This document shows positions 15,977-25,827 of a DNA stretch of 64,000 bases, in pieces. The DNA comes from an uncultured Eubacteriales bacterium. GTDB taxonomy: Bacteria; Bacillota; Clostridia; TANB77; CAG-508. The number at the start of each line of letters is the position of its first letter. Position 1 is the stretch's first letter. A program made the translations under genes and the position numbers. The stretch spans positions 1 through 64,000 of the forward strand of contig CABUJR010000006.1 of NCBI GenBank assembly GCA_902492015.1, in the 5' to 3' direction. Under the pieces are notes generated by a model. That model ran no database searches, was not told the origin of the DNA, and saw only the letters and a program-made list of their open reading frames with translations.

Positions 15977-18349
15977 ATGAAAATAAGAAAAAATAATAAT
16001 AACAAAGTAATACAGAAACTAGCATCTAGTTCATTAAAAGCATCAAAAATCAAAAATATTTTTATGACAGCAACAATAGTTCTAGCAATATGTTTTATTA
16101 TAGTTATGGCAATGAGTATGTTAAGTTATAAAAATTACGAGAGAAATATTATTAAAGATATGCAAGATTGTATATATTATAATATTACTGATGAACAAGC
16201 AGAAAAATTAGCATCAAGTGATAAAGTAAAAAGCGTTACAAAAATGAAAACAGGTACATCTAAGAATTTGGAAAACTATGAGATAGCTCCTGTTTGGTTT
16301 GATTATAATATAAAAGATATTAATTTATATGCCTTATCGGAAGGAAGATATCCAATTGAGTATGATGAAATTGTTATTGATAAATACATTGCTAAAAATT
16401 TAGGAGTAGAAAAAATTGGAGATAAAATAAATATTTTTGATGAAGAATTTAAAGTGTCAGGATTTACAGATAATGGTAAGTTAATAAGTTATGCTATACT
16501 TTTTTCAGAAGAATATTCAAAAAATGGAAATTTATTAAAAGATGTAGCATTTGATGGATTAATAAAGGTTTCAGAAAATTTAAATGTCCCTAGTTCAGAT
16601 TATATGAAGCAACTTTTATATGATTTAGGAACAGAAAATGGAATTGAAAGAAAATATATTAATATTAATGATAGATTTGTAGATACATTTAGTTTAAATT
16701 CTACACAATTAACAACAGTAATACTACTTAGTATTAGCATATTAATTATAAGTGGAATTGTAATTTATAGTATCTTCTATTTATCAGTAACAAGTAGAGT
16801 TAAAGAATTAGGGCAATTAAGAACAATAGGAACTACTAAAAATCAACTTAAAAAAATGATAAAAATTGAAGCTTTAAAACATTGTAAAATAGGAATTTCT
16901 TTAGGAATATTTTTGGGTGGAATAATAAGTTACTTTATACAACCACAAGGTTTTAGTTTGATTGTATTAGGAATTGTTTCAATTATTGTTACTATATTTG
17001 GAATATTAACAGTTTTAATATCAGTAAATAAACCAGCAAAAATTGCAAGTAAAATTTCACCTATTGAAGCTATAAGATATTCAGGTGGTACAGAAAACAT
17101 AAAATCTTCTAAAAAACTACATAGAAAATTAACACCAATTTCTTTAGGAAAATTACAGTTTAATAGAAATAAGAAAAGAACAGTTATTACACTTGTTTCG
17201 TTAATTATAGGAGGCACACTTTTTATAACCGCTTCTGTATTTGTAAAATCTTGGGATGCCGAGTTGTACGCAAGAGGAGGTTTATTTAAGAATTCAGAGT
17301 ATAATATTAGTTTTACAGAAGAAGCATATGAAAATGCCTCAAATGGTATTTATGATTTGGCTAAAAATGGAAATAATTTAACTAAAGTAAAAGAAGAATT
17401 AATAAATTTAGAAGAGATAGAAGGTATAGAAGAATTAAAAGAATTTTCTGTAAATATAGAATATAATAATGAGATTATAAAAGATTCTATAGTATCAATA
17501 AATGAAGATGATCAAGATGGATTAAATGCTTGTTTTGAAGAGGGAGAATCTAATTATAAAGCATTAGTGGAAAAAAATGAAATTTTTATAGCTAATAATA
17601 ATTTAGCAGAAGAAATATATGGTTGGAAATTTAAAGTAGGTGACAAGATTAAAATACATTATTTTGATGGCGAAGATAAATCAAAAGAGTTTATTATAGG
17701 AGGAGTAGGAAATACTAAAGGAAAAGATTATATATCAGAATATGGTAGTATTTTAATACCAGAAGAAATCGCTTCTGAAATTATAGGTGACCTAGATATT
17801 ACAACAGAGTTAAGAGTTTCAACAAAAGGAAATATTTATGGAGAAGAGATTGATAATAAAGTAAGAGAAATTGTAGATAAATATGAAAATTTAACATTAA
17901 CAACATTTACAGATTATAGAGAAGTTACAAAAGCTAATGTTAATAGTATGACTAAAACTATATTGGGTATTTCAGGATTTATTATAATATTTAGTTTAAT
18001 AAATTTAATTAATACAACAATTACAAGTGTTATATCAAGAAAAAGAGAGCTAGCAGTTCTACAATCTATTGGAATGACAGAAAAACAAGTTAAGAAAATG
18101 CTAATTTTTGAAAACATATATCTTGCTATACCAAATTGTATATTGAGTGCATTTTTAGGCTTAGGGATAGGAGCTTTAATAATTGAAATTATAAGATTAA
18201 ATGGGTTTAAATACATGATTTTTACAGTACCTATTTTAAGTATAATTGGGTATATATTGCTATCTATTTTAGTACCATCAATAATATCTTTAGTTTGTAT
18301 AAAAATATTTAAAAATGATTCTATTGTAGATAGATTAAGAAATGAGTAA
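15977..18349 (+). CDS. FtsX-like ABC permease
   Basis: 790 residues. Transmembrane segments lie near residues 25-50 (after a basic N-terminus), 245-275, 300-325, 335-355, 400-420, 655-680, 710-735 and 750-775. Two FtsX units are visible: the first with SRVKELGQLRTIGTTKNQLKKM, the second with RKRELAVLQSIGMTEKQVKKM (each longer than 20 in the protein; core SIGMTEKQ). Large extracytoplasmic domains lie between helices 1-2 and 5-6. This is the duplicated-FtsX type common in Clostridia next to response regulators, used for peptide-antibiotic resistance or signalling. It forms a two-gene operon with the ATPase. Confidence 0.9.
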   Translation: MKIRKNNNNKVIQKLASSSLKASKIKNIFMTATIVLAICFIIVMAMSMLSYKNYERNIIKDMQDCIYYNITDEQAEKLASSDKVKSVTKMKTGTSKNLENYEIAPVWFDYNIKDINLYALSEGRYPIEYDEIVIDKYIAKNLGVEKIGDKINIFDEEFKVSGFTDNGKLISYAILFSEEYSKNGNLLKDVAFDGLIKVSENLNVPSSDYMKQLLYDLGTENGIERKYININDRFVDTFSLNSTQLTTVILLSISILIISGIVIYSIFYLSVTSRVKELGQLRTIGTTKNQLKKMIKIEALKHCKIGISLGIFLGGIISYFIQPQGFSLIVLGIVSIIVTIFGILTVLISVNKPAKIASKISPIEAIRYSGGTENIKSSKKLHRKLTPISLGKLQFNRNKKRTVITLVSLIIGGTLFITASVFVKSWDAELYARGGLFKNSEYNISFTEEAYENASNGIYDLAKNGNNLTKVKEELINLEEIEGIEELKEFSVNIEYNNEIIKDSIVSINEDDQDGLNACFEEGESNYKALVEKNEIFIANNNLAEEIYGWKFKVGDKIKIHYFDGEDKSKEFIIGGVGNTKGKDYISEYGSILIPEEIASEIIGDLDITTELRVSTKGNIYGEEIDNKVREIVDKYENLTLTTFTDYREVTKANVNSMTKTILGISGFIIIFSLINLINTTITSVISRKRELAVLQSIGMTEKQVKKMLIFENIYLAIPNCILSAFLGLGIGALIIEIIRLNGFKYMIFTVPILSIIGYILLSILVPSIISLVCIKIFKNDSIVDRLRNE

Positions 18350-18515
18350 AAATTCCACTTTTCTTCTAAAAATCAGAAAAGATGAGAAATAAATATAAGG
18401 TTAATAAAATGAATATTTTGAATGAAAAAATTTTAATATATTTTTTTATAAAAATCATACTTTTGTATTGCTTTTTCTTTCATATATTGATATTATTATT
18501 AAGGGAAAATTAAAA

Positions 18516-18653
18516 ATGAGTTTAAAAAAGGTCGCATATTTAAAATTAAAAAAATATTTACAAAATCTGACTTATAAGAGTTTTTATAATAAAAAATATA
18601 GGGGAAGACCATATTTAAAATTAGAATATATAGGGGTAGAATATAACTTTTAG
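18516..18653 (+). CDS. small basic hypothetical protein (doubtful)
   Basis: 45 codons from ATG 18516 with AAGGGA 18501-18506; the open frame starts at 18468. The product is Lys/Tyr-rich (KKVAYLKLKKYLQN, YKSFYNKKYRGRPYLKLEY) with no membrane segment. A strong terminator hairpin overlaps its last codons, which supports a transcription unit ending here. I know no homologue. The rest of the 18350-18783 interval shows only AT-rich sequence. Confidence 0.35.
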   Translation: MSLKKVAYLKLKKYLQNLTYKSFYNKKYRGRPYLKLEYIGVEYNF

Positions 18654-18687
18654 AAAATATTTCTAAAAGTTATATTCTTTTATTTTG
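18638..18687 (+). terminator. long-stem terminator
   Basis: AGAATATAACTTTTAGAA 18638-18655 and its perfect complement at 18661-18678, with a 5-nt loop and then TTTTATTTT. The TAG of the small ORF lies within the 5' arm. Confidence 0.85.
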
Positions 18688-18783
18688 TCTTTAAAGTTTA
18701 AATAAAAAATTAAATTTTTTATTTAAGTTTATATAAAAAAAGGATTTTGTAACTAAACAAAATAAAATGGTTTACAATAATGG

Positions 18784-18812
18784 TTGACAGTAATGTTTTA
18801 AAATGGTAAAAT
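18784..18812 (+). promoter_or_regulatory. promoter of the CofE-like gene
   Basis: TTGACA 18784-18789, 17-bp spacer, TAAAAT 18807-18812. The leader then contains CAATCA/TGATTG (18820-18836), a small hairpin. Confidence 0.8.
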
Positions 18813-18873
18813 TATGAAGCAATCAAAGTTGATTGTAGGTTACACGAAATCCAAATAATACTTTAGGAGGTAA

Positions 18874-20064
18874 ATGTGGATGAATCAAATTAACCTTAAC
18901 TCAGGATGCATAGGGAGAATATCAATGGGGATAAAAACCCCTATCATCCGAACAGGAGACGATTTAACGCAGATTGTTATCGACTCTTGTTTAGCAGCTG
19001 TGGGACAGTTTCATGAAAAGGCGGTGATTGGAGTTACTGAAGCTGTAGTTGCAATCGCACAGGGAAATTATGCAAAACCTGAAGATATTCAGGCGGAAAT
19101 TGCAAGATTATATCCTGGCGAAAAAGAACTCACTTTACTTTTTCCGATTCAAAGCAGAAACAGATTCATGAACATTCCGAAAGCCATCGCAGAGATGCCA
19201 CAGATTGAGAAAATTTATGTGGCATTATCTTATCCGTGCGATGAAGTAGGAAACCGTCTTGTCTCTGAAGAAGCTCTTTTGGAAAAAGGCGTAAAACCTT
19301 ACAGAGATGCTTTTACTTCTGAAGAGTTTTACGCACGTTTTGGCAAACCGGTACACCCATTTACAGGAAAAGATTATATCGAGGAATTTGAAAAAGCTTG
19401 CAATGGCAAGGCTGAAGTATACCTCGTAAATGATCTTAAGATGGCCGACTTCTGCAAAAATGTACTCGTTTGCACTATCAGAGAAGAAGCGAGAACTTTG
19501 CAGAAAAAGCTCATGAAGGAGTATGGTGCTGAAAGAGTATACGACTTGACTGATATTTTATCAGAACCGGTTAATGGCTCAGGGCACAGTGAGTATGGGC
19601 TTCTTGGCAGTAATATGATGGGAGATGGAGTCATCAAGCTTTTGCCGCTTGGTGCACAGCAGTTTGCTGAGAATCTTCAGAAAAAGGTCAAAGATGAATA
19701 TGGGGTTAATGTAGAGGTTTTTGTCTACGGTGACGGAGCTTTTAAAGATCCAGTAGGTGGAATCTGGGAGCTTGCAGACCCGGTTAGTTGTCTTGGTGCA
19801 ACATCAGGGCTTGGCGGTACACCTAAAGAGGTTAAAGCCAAATACATTGCCAGCAAACATCCTGATGCAACTCCCGAGGAATTGGCCAAAATCATTGCCA
19901 ATGCAAAAAGAGAGCGTATGAAAACTGATGATTTGACAGATGAAATGTCACTTGGTACAACACCTCGTCAAATCACAGATTTGATAGCATCTCTTGCTGA
20001 CCTTACAACAGGCAGCGGAGACGAATGTACGCCAGTTGTATACGTTTTGGGGTATTTGAAGTAA
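18874..20064 (+). CDS. coenzyme F420-0:L-glutamate ligase-like protein
   Basis: 396 residues. AGGAGG 18865-18870 lies 3 bases before ATG 18874 and 9 before ATG 18880, so the second start is at least as likely. MGIKTPIIRTGDDL near the N-terminus, the VYGDGAFKDPVGGIWELADP segment and the C-terminal TTGSGDECTPVVYVLGY resemble the long Firmicutes branch of the CofE/FbiB ligase family, which adds glutamate to F420-0. No F420 genes are seen here and most Clostridia lack F420, so this branch probably ligates another substrate. GC-richer codons than its neighbours, with a private promoter and terminator. Confidence 0.7.
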   Translation: MWMNQINLNSGCIGRISMGIKTPIIRTGDDLTQIVIDSCLAAVGQFHEKAVIGVTEAVVAIAQGNYAKPEDIQAEIARLYPGEKELTLLFPIQSRNRFMNIPKAIAEMPQIEKIYVALSYPCDEVGNRLVSEEALLEKGVKPYRDAFTSEEFYARFGKPVHPFTGKDYIEEFEKACNGKAEVYLVNDLKMADFCKNVLVCTIREEARTLQKKLMKEYGAERVYDLTDILSEPVNGSGHSEYGLLGSNMMGDGVIKLLPLGAQQFAENLQKKVKDEYGVNVEVFVYGDGAFKDPVGGIWELADPVSCLGATSGLGGTPKEVKAKYIASKHPDATPEELAKIIANAKRERMKTDDLTDEMSLGTTPRQITDLIASLADLTTGSGDECTPVVYVLGYLK

Positions 20065-20097
20065 GTCTTATTTGAACTTTGCACTTGTAAAGTTCCG

Positions 20098-20135
20098 AAA
20101 ATTGGGAATGTGAGAAATCATGTTCCCAATTTTTG
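20098..20135 (+). terminator. terminator of the CofE-like gene
   Basis: AAAATTGGGAA and TTCCCAATTTTT arms around a 14-nt loop, with the T-run included in the 3' arm. Confidence 0.85.
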
Positions 20136-20200
20136 TATAAATGATATTACAAAAATAAAATAATATGATATAATGCCATAAAATAAAAGTGGAGGAAAAT

Positions 20201-20905
20201 TTGGAAAGACTTGATAAAATTATTGCAGCACAAGGTAAATATTCAAGAAGAGATGTAAAAAAATTAGTAGCTGCAGGAAGAATTAATATTGATGGAAAAA
20301 TAGTCAATAAATCAGATATAAAAATTGATACTGATAAAGTAAAAATCGAGATAGATGGAATAGAACTTAAAATCAAAAACAAGGTTTACTTAATTTTAAA
20401 TAAACCTAAAGGATATGTTTCAGCAACAGAGGATAGAAAAGATGAAACTGTTTTAGATTTAGTACCAGAGAATTTATTTCATAAAGAATTATTTCCTGCG
20501 GGAAGACTAGATAAAGATACCACAGGTTTAATGATTCTTACTAATGATGGAAATTTTGCACATAATATATTAGCTCCTAAAAAACATGTTAAGAAAAAAT
20601 ATAAAGTTGAAATAGACATTAAAATTACAGATGAGATGGTAGAAGCTTTTAAAAAAGGAATAATGCTAAAAGATGGAATTTGCAAATCTAGCGGGTTGGA
20701 AATTTTAGATGAAAAGATTGGAATTGTGACTTTAACTGAAGGTAGGTATCATCAAATAAAAAGAATGTTTGGATGTTTTGGAGCAAAAGTTGTAAATCTT
20801 CATAGGATTTCTTTTGGTAATTTATCACTTCCAGAAGATTTAAAACTAGGAGAATGCAGAGAATTAACTGAAGGTGAGATAAAAAAGATAGAGGAAAAAG
20901 TATAA
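20201..20905 (+). CDS. RsuA/RluB-family rRNA pseudouridine synthase
   Basis: About 234 residues from TTG 20201 (TGGAGG 20190-20195; the frame is open from GTG 20189). N-terminal S4 RNA-binding domain (RLDKIIAAQGKYSRRDVKKL, INIDGKIV), then the synthase domain with the catalytic Asp in GRLDKDTTGLMILTNDG and EGRYHQIKRMFG, which is typical of RluB/RluE/RsuA. It converts a specific uridine of 23S or 16S rRNA to pseudouridine; by length and motifs RluB-like is likeliest. It starts an operon with the HD gene. Confidence 0.9.
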   Translation: MERLDKIIAAQGKYSRRDVKKLVAAGRINIDGKIVNKSDIKIDTDKVKIEIDGIELKIKNKVYLILNKPKGYVSATEDRKDETVLDLVPENLFHKELFPAGRLDKDTTGLMILTNDGNFAHNILAPKKHVKKKYKVEIDIKITDEMVEAFKKGIMLKDGICKSSGLEILDEKIGIVTLTEGRYHQIKRMFGCFGAKVVNLHRISFGNLSLPEDLKLGECRELTEGEIKKIEEKV

Positions 20906-20925
20906 ATTTAAGGAGTTGTGTTAAA

Positions 20926-21819
20926 ATGAATTTAGATGAAAAAAATTTAAAAGAATTGTATGAAAAAATGAAAATAGAAAATCCAGATATGTCTTTAGAT
21001 GAATTGCTACAAGAGTCATTTAAAACAGTAAAAACCTCAGAAAAAGACTCTTTTGAAGATTTTAGAATTTTAATTTTAAAAGCAAATAATATTAATGAAT
21101 ATGATTTTTATACTAAGAATGTAAATCCAGAGTTAAAAAAATATATTGAAAATAAAGTTTTTCCTGAATACGAGAAAAATGATCAAGGTCATGGAATACT
21201 ACACATTAAAGAAGTAATAAGGAGAGGTTTTGCTTTAAATAGTACATTAAAATTGGGACTAGATGAAAATATGATTTATGCAATAACTGCTTGTCATGAT
21301 GTTGGAAAATATATAGATTACGAAAATCATAATCTAATTGCTGCTAAAATTTTTATAGAAAATGAAGATATGAAAAGTTTTTTTACAGATGAGCAAAGAG
21401 AGATTATAAAGGAGGCAATAGAAGACCATCGTTCTTCTTTAGAAGATACTCCAAGAAGCATATATGGAAAACTAGTTTCATCAGCTGATAGAAATACTAG
21501 AATAGAAATTGTTTTTATAAGAAGTTTTTTTGTTGGAAAATGGAGAACTCCAGATGAAAATGTTGAAGATTTTTTAGATTTTACTTTTAAAAGATTAACA
21601 AAAAGATATAGTAAAGAAAAACCAGAAAACATGTTTTTAGAAGATGAAACTTATAAAACTTTTTTACAAGATATGAGAAATTTATTAAAAGATGAAGTAA
21701 AATTTAAAAATAGATATTGCGAAGTAAATCATATTAAATCAAGACAAAATAAATTATCTGATGAAAAAGGAGAAATAGGTTACATAAAAGGTAATACTGA
21801 CTATGAGGCAACTAGGTAA
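20926..21819 (+). CDS. HD-domain phosphohydrolase-like protein
   Basis: 297 residues. An HD domain spans about residues 85-200: HGILHIKEV (first His), ITACHDVGKYIDYENHNL (HD pair), DHRSSLEDTP, SSADRNT (last Asp). This ordering is that of metal-dependent HD hydrolases acting on nucleotides or phosphoesters. RBS AAGGAG 20910-20915. The substrate is unknown. It sits between a pseudouridine synthase and a thiol-redox operon. Confidence 0.82.
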   Translation: MNLDEKNLKELYEKMKIENPDMSLDELLQESFKTVKTSEKDSFEDFRILILKANNINEYDFYTKNVNPELKKYIENKVFPEYEKNDQGHGILHIKEVIRRGFALNSTLKLGLDENMIYAITACHDVGKYIDYENHNLIAAKIFIENEDMKSFFTDEQREIIKEAIEDHRSSLEDTPRSIYGKLVSSADRNTRIEIVFIRSFFVGKWRTPDENVEDFLDFTFKRLTKRYSKEKPENMFLEDETYKTFLQDMRNLLKDEVKFKNRYCEVNHIKSRQNKLSDEKGEIGYIKGNTDYEATR

Positions 21820-21836
21820 AAGAAAGGAATAGTTTT

Positions 21837-22499
21837 ATGAATAGAAATATAAAATCATTAGTAGTAATCTTATTAATATTGCTTACTATAATAGGAATAT
21901 GGTTTTACAAAAATGCTGAAGAAAAAGATTTAAATTATGTAGTAGATAACAATACTGTAAATAAAAACAGTCAAGAATTTGAAAATTTAGTGAATAATTC
22001 TCTTAATAATACAACTTTTCTGCAAAATGAGAATATTGAAAATACAAATTTAGAAAATAGCAAATTAGAAAATCAAAATAATGTAAGCGCTAACTTAACA
22101 TCTGAAAAAGATTTTGAGCTTGAAGCAGATGAAAGTTTTGATTTAGAAAAATTAAAATCTTATAAATTACCAATAATTTTAGATTTTGGTGCTGATTATT
22201 GTGCACCTTGTAGAGAAATGAAACCAATATTAAAAAAATTAAATGAAGAACTTAGGGGAGAAACAATAATAAAAGTTTGTGATGTAATGGAATATCCAGA
22301 ATTATGTGATGGATATGATGTTAGTTTAATCCCTACACAAATTTTTATTAATAGTGATGGAACACCATTTGCCCCTGAAAATTATGCAGAAATGGGACTT
22401 AGTTTAGTAAAAGATACGAATGGGAAACATATATATACATCACATGTAGGGTATTTATCAGAAAAAGAGCTTAGAAATATAATTAAGGAGATGAAATAA
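21837..22499 (+). CDS. membrane-tethered thioredoxin-fold protein
   Basis: 220 residues. Residues 7-23 form a signal anchor, followed by an Asn/Glu-rich spacer to about 100 and a thioredoxin fold with DFGADYCAPCREMKPIL (active-site CAPC), VSLIPTQIFI (cis-Pro) and a Gly-containing C-terminal strand. The active site faces outside. The ATG of a CcdA-like gene overlaps its stop by one base, and a cytosolic thioredoxin follows, so the three form a reductant relay across the membrane. Confidence 0.88.
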   Translation: MNRNIKSLVVILLILLTIIGIWFYKNAEEKDLNYVVDNNTVNKNSQEFENLVNNSLNNTTFLQNENIENTNLENSKLENQNNVSANLTSEKDFELEADESFDLEKLKSYKLPIILDFGADYCAPCREMKPILKKLNEELRGETIIKVCDVMEYPELCDGYDVSLIPTQIFINSDGTPFAPENYAEMGLSLVKDTNGKHIYTSHVGYLSEKELRNIIKEMK

Positions 22500-23188
22500 T
22501 GGAACAATTATTACAAAATATGTCAGAAATTATAAGTAATAATTTTTGGATAGCACCGATTATTTCATTTCTAGCTGGTGTTTTTACTTCTATAACGCCC
22601 TGCTCTTTATCAAGTTTGCCACTCATTATTGGAGTTGTAGGTGGAGTAGATACAAAAGATACTAAAAAAGCTTTTAAAATTTCGTTAGTTTTTGCTCTTG
22701 GAATGTCTATAACTTTTACAATTTTAGGTGCAATGGCAGGAATTTTGGGTAAACTAATGTTATTTGCAAATAGTTGGTGGTATATAATTCTTGGAATAAT
22801 TATGGTTATGATGGCTTTGCAAATGTTTGAAATTATTACTTTTATAAAGCCAATGAATTTGCAGACGAGTAACAGCAAAAAAGGTTATTTGGGTGCTTTG
22901 CTTGCTGGAATTTTAGGTGGAATTTTTTCTTCACCTTGTTCAACTCCTGTTTTAGTTGTATTACTTGCTTTAGTAGCAAATACAGCAAATATGTTTTTAG
23001 GAATATTTTTATTGTTATTGTATTCACTGGGAAATAGTATTTTAACAGTAATTGCTGGAACATCAGTTGGAACTTTAAAGAAAGTAATTAAAAGTGATAA
23101 ATATGGAAAAATAAGTAATATTTTAAAAAATGTTATTGGTATAATAATTTTACTTATAGGATTTTATATGTTTTATTTAGGTTTTTAG
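22499..23188 (+). CDS. CcdA-like thiol-disulfide transmembrane protein
   Basis: 229 residues with six hydrophobic segments. Two intramembrane Cys motifs, TSITPCSLSSLPLIIG and FSSPCSTPVLVVLL, mark the CcdA/DsbD-beta family, which carries electrons from cytosolic thioredoxin to extracytoplasmic thiol proteins. The start overlaps the stop of the tethered thioredoxin gene (TAATG). Its partners on both sides of the membrane are encoded by the flanking genes. Confidence 0.92.
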   Translation: MEQLLQNMSEIISNNFWIAPIISFLAGVFTSITPCSLSSLPLIIGVVGGVDTKDTKKAFKISLVFALGMSITFTILGAMAGILGKLMLFANSWWYIILGIIMVMMALQMFEIITFIKPMNLQTSNSKKGYLGALLAGILGGIFSSPCSTPVLVVLLALVANTANMFLGIFLLLLYSLGNSILTVIAGTSVGTLKKVIKSDKYGKISNILKNVIGIIILLIGFYMFYLGF

Positions 23189-23197
23189 GAGGTAAAT

Positions 23198-23503
23198 ATG
23201 GAAGTAGATAAAAATGTATTTGAAAATGAAATAAAAAATAATGAAAAGGTATTGGTTGATTTTTATGCAACTTGGTGTCCACCTTGTAAAGCTTTATCAC
23301 CAATAGTTGAGGAGGTAGAAAAGGAAACTACTGATATAAAGTTTTTAAAAATAAATGTAGATGATGAACAAGAACTTGCAATAAAATATGAAATTATGAG
23401 TGTTCCAACACTTGTTTTTATAAAAAAAGGAGAAGTAGTTGATAAAAGTATTGGATTAATTAGTAAAAAAGATCTTCAAAGTTTTATAAATAAAAATAAT
23501 TAG
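23198..23503 (+). CDS. trxA: thioredoxin
   Basis: 101 residues, with DFYATWCPPCKALSPIV (active site CPPC, Pro in place of the common Gly), KINVDDEQELAIKYEI and SVPTLVFIKKGE with the cis-Pro. No signal peptide. AGGAGG at 23188-23193. It is the likely cytosolic electron donor for the CcdA-like protein immediately upstream. Several thioredoxins are usual in Clostridia, so it may not be the only one. Confidence 0.9.
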   Translation: MEVDKNVFENEIKNNEKVLVDFYATWCPPCKALSPIVEEVEKETTDIKFLKINVDDEQELAIKYEIMSVPTLVFIKKGEVVDKSIGLISKKDLQSFINKNN

Positions 23504-23611
23504 ATAAATAATTTTTTATATAAAATAAATTGAGTTTTATAGAAATATTAATAAACAGAATTTATGTAAAAATTATTATGATATATTAAGTTCGAAAATT
23601 AGGAGTAAAAA

Positions 23612-24454
23612 ATGAGTGTAGGATTAGTTCTAGAAGGTGGAGCAATGAGAGGCATGTATACTGCTGGAGTTTTAGATATTTTTCTAGATAATGACATAAA
23701 AATTGATGGAATTGTTTCAGTATCAGCAGGAGCATTGTTTGGAATAAATTATTTATCAAAGCAAAGAGAAAGAGTTATAAATTATAATAAAAAATATGCT
23801 AAAGATAAAAGATATATGGGAGTAAGTTCTCTTATAAAAACTGGAAATATAATAAATAAAGACTTTTCTTTTTACGAACTGCCACAAAAATTAGATGTCT
23901 TTGATGAAGAAACCTATAAAAAGTCTAAAACCAAATTTTATGCAACAATAACAAACATAGAAACTGGAGAACCTGAATATGTGGAAATAAAAGATCCTTT
24001 CGAACAAATAGAAATTTTAAGGGCAAGTTCTGCAATGCCATTTGTTTCTAAAATAGTTGAATTAGAAACAGGAAAATATTTAGATGGAGGAATAGCAGAC
24101 AGTATACCAGTAGAAAAATGCAAAAGTTTGGGATATGATAAAATAATTGTTATATTAACAAGACCAATAGAGTATAGAAAAAAGAAAAATAATGAATTAT
24201 TAGCTAAACTATATTATAGAAAATATCCAAAATTTGTACAAGCAATAAATACTAGATATAATAATTACAATAATACAGTAGAAAAAATTATAGATATGGA
24301 AAACAAAAAAGAAATTTTTGTAATAAGACCTTCTAAAATCTTACACATAAAAAGAATAGAAAGAAATCCAGAAAAATTGCAAGAAATGTATGATTTGGGA
24401 ATAGAAGATGCTACAAAAAAATTAGAAGAATTAAAATATTATTTGATTTCTTAA
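23612..24454 (+). CDS. patatin-like phospholipase
   Basis: 280 residues. The oxyanion loop EGGAMRGMYTAGVL, nucleophile motif SVSAGALFG (G/S-x-S-x-G with the Ser) and the catalytic Asp in LDGGIADSIP are all present, so the Ser-Asp dyad is intact. No signal peptide. This matches the bacterial YqhO/RssA-like patatin family (lipid acyl hydrolase). It is a lone gene; the intergenic 24455-24604 holds nothing recognisable. Confidence 0.9.
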   Translation: MSVGLVLEGGAMRGMYTAGVLDIFLDNDIKIDGIVSVSAGALFGINYLSKQRERVINYNKKYAKDKRYMGVSSLIKTGNIINKDFSFYELPQKLDVFDEETYKKSKTKFYATITNIETGEPEYVEIKDPFEQIEILRASSAMPFVSKIVELETGKYLDGGIADSIPVEKCKSLGYDKIIVILTRPIEYRKKKNNELLAKLYYRKYPKFVQAINTRYNNYNNTVEKIIDMENKKEIFVIRPSKILHIKRIERNPEKLQEMYDLGIEDATKKLEELKYYLIS

Positions 24455-24604
24455 ATTTATAAATAAGTATATGAATTACAAATTAGAGATGATATAATAT
24501 TAAATATACATTAAGAATATAGATATAAGAAACTAGAGATTAACAAATGTAAGAACAGTAAAGATTGTAAAATATAAATTTTAGAAATAATATGAGGTAA
24601 ATGT

Positions 24605-25738
24605 ATGGAAAGTGAAAAAAAGAATTTAAGTAGTCTGCTGAAACTAATAATAATTGCCATAATTGTTTATTGGGGAGTAAATAATTTTAGTATAATAGGA
24701 AGTATTTTAAATAAAATAGTTGAAATAGTTTTTCCATTTATTCTAGGTGGAGCTTTAGCTTTTATATTAAATATTCCAATGACTTTTTTTGAAAATAAAT
24801 TGATAAAAGCAAAAGTAAAGAAAAGAAAACTATTTAAAAACAAAAAATTAATAAGATTTGTTTCTTTAATTTTAGCAGTTATTGTTATTTCTTTTATATT
24901 GTATTTGATAGTAAACTTAATAGTTCCAGAATTAATTGATATAATAAGATTATTAGTTAGTAACATACCTTATTATGCTGAAGAAATAAATAAATTTATA
25001 AATAATAATACAGAAAATATTCAAGAAATAGATTCTTTAATATCAGGATTTGATTTTGATACAGACAGTATAAAAAATGAATTAATGGAAATCATTTCTG
25101 GTGTGTTAAGTTCTTCTATTTCATTAGTTGTAGGAATAATAGGAGTAATTACAAATTTAATTATAGCTATAATATTTGCAATATATATTTTAACAGGTAA
25201 AGAAAAATTAAAAAATCAAGTACTTAGAATAATAAAAGCTTATTGTAAAGAAGAAATGGCAAATAAGATTATTGAAGTTGGAAGGATAGCTAATAAAACT
25301 TTTAAAAACTTTTTTACAATACAAGCACTAGAAGCTACTATATTAGGAAGTTTATGCATAATTGGAATGTTAATTTTAAAAATTCCTTATGCTGTACCAA
25401 TAGGTGTTTTAGTGGGAGTAACAGCTTTAATTCCTGTAGTTGGAGCTTTTATAGGAATTATAATTGGTGCAATTTTAATCTTATCTGTAGAACCAATTAA
25501 AGTGATAACTTTCATAATATTTGTTTTAATATTACAGCAAGTTGAAGGAAATGTAATATATCCAAGAGTAGTAGGAGGATCTGTTGGATTACCAGGAATG
25601 TGGGTATTAGTGGCAGTTACTGTTGGAGGAAGTTTATTCGGAATATTGGGAATGCTTTTAGGAGTACCAGTATTTTCAGTAATATATACTATGATAAAAA
25701 AAGATACAGAAAAAAGATTAAATAATACAAATTTATAG
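24605..25738 (+). CDS. AI-2E family transporter
   Basis: 377 residues with eight or so hydrophobic segments. The C-terminal core with GVTALIPVVGAFIG and VGLPGMWVLVAVTVGG, and a long amphipathic central part, match the PF01594 (AI-2E/PerM/TqsA/YtvI) family. Members export quorum-sensing AI-2 or act as ion antiporters. The substrate here is not inferable. Monocistronic. Confidence 0.88.
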   Translation: MESEKKNLSSLLKLIIIAIIVYWGVNNFSIIGSILNKIVEIVFPFILGGALAFILNIPMTFFENKLIKAKVKKRKLFKNKKLIRFVSLILAVIVISFILYLIVNLIVPELIDIIRLLVSNIPYYAEEINKFINNNTENIQEIDSLISGFDFDTDSIKNELMEIISGVLSSSISLVVGIIGVITNLIIAIIFAIYILTGKEKLKNQVLRIIKAYCKEEMANKIIEVGRIANKTFKNFFTIQALEATILGSLCIIGMLILKIPYAVPIGVLVGVTALIPVVGAFIGIIIGAILILSVEPIKVITFIIFVLILQQVEGNVIYPRVVGGSVGLPGMWVLVAVTVGGSLFGILGMLLGVPVFSVIYTMIKKDTEKRLNNTNL

Positions 25739-25827
25739 TATAAAAATTGATAATTAAATTTAAAATATGCTGTATAATAGAAATAAAAATGCTATTATAA
25801 TAGGTATAATGTAATTTAGGAGGAAAA

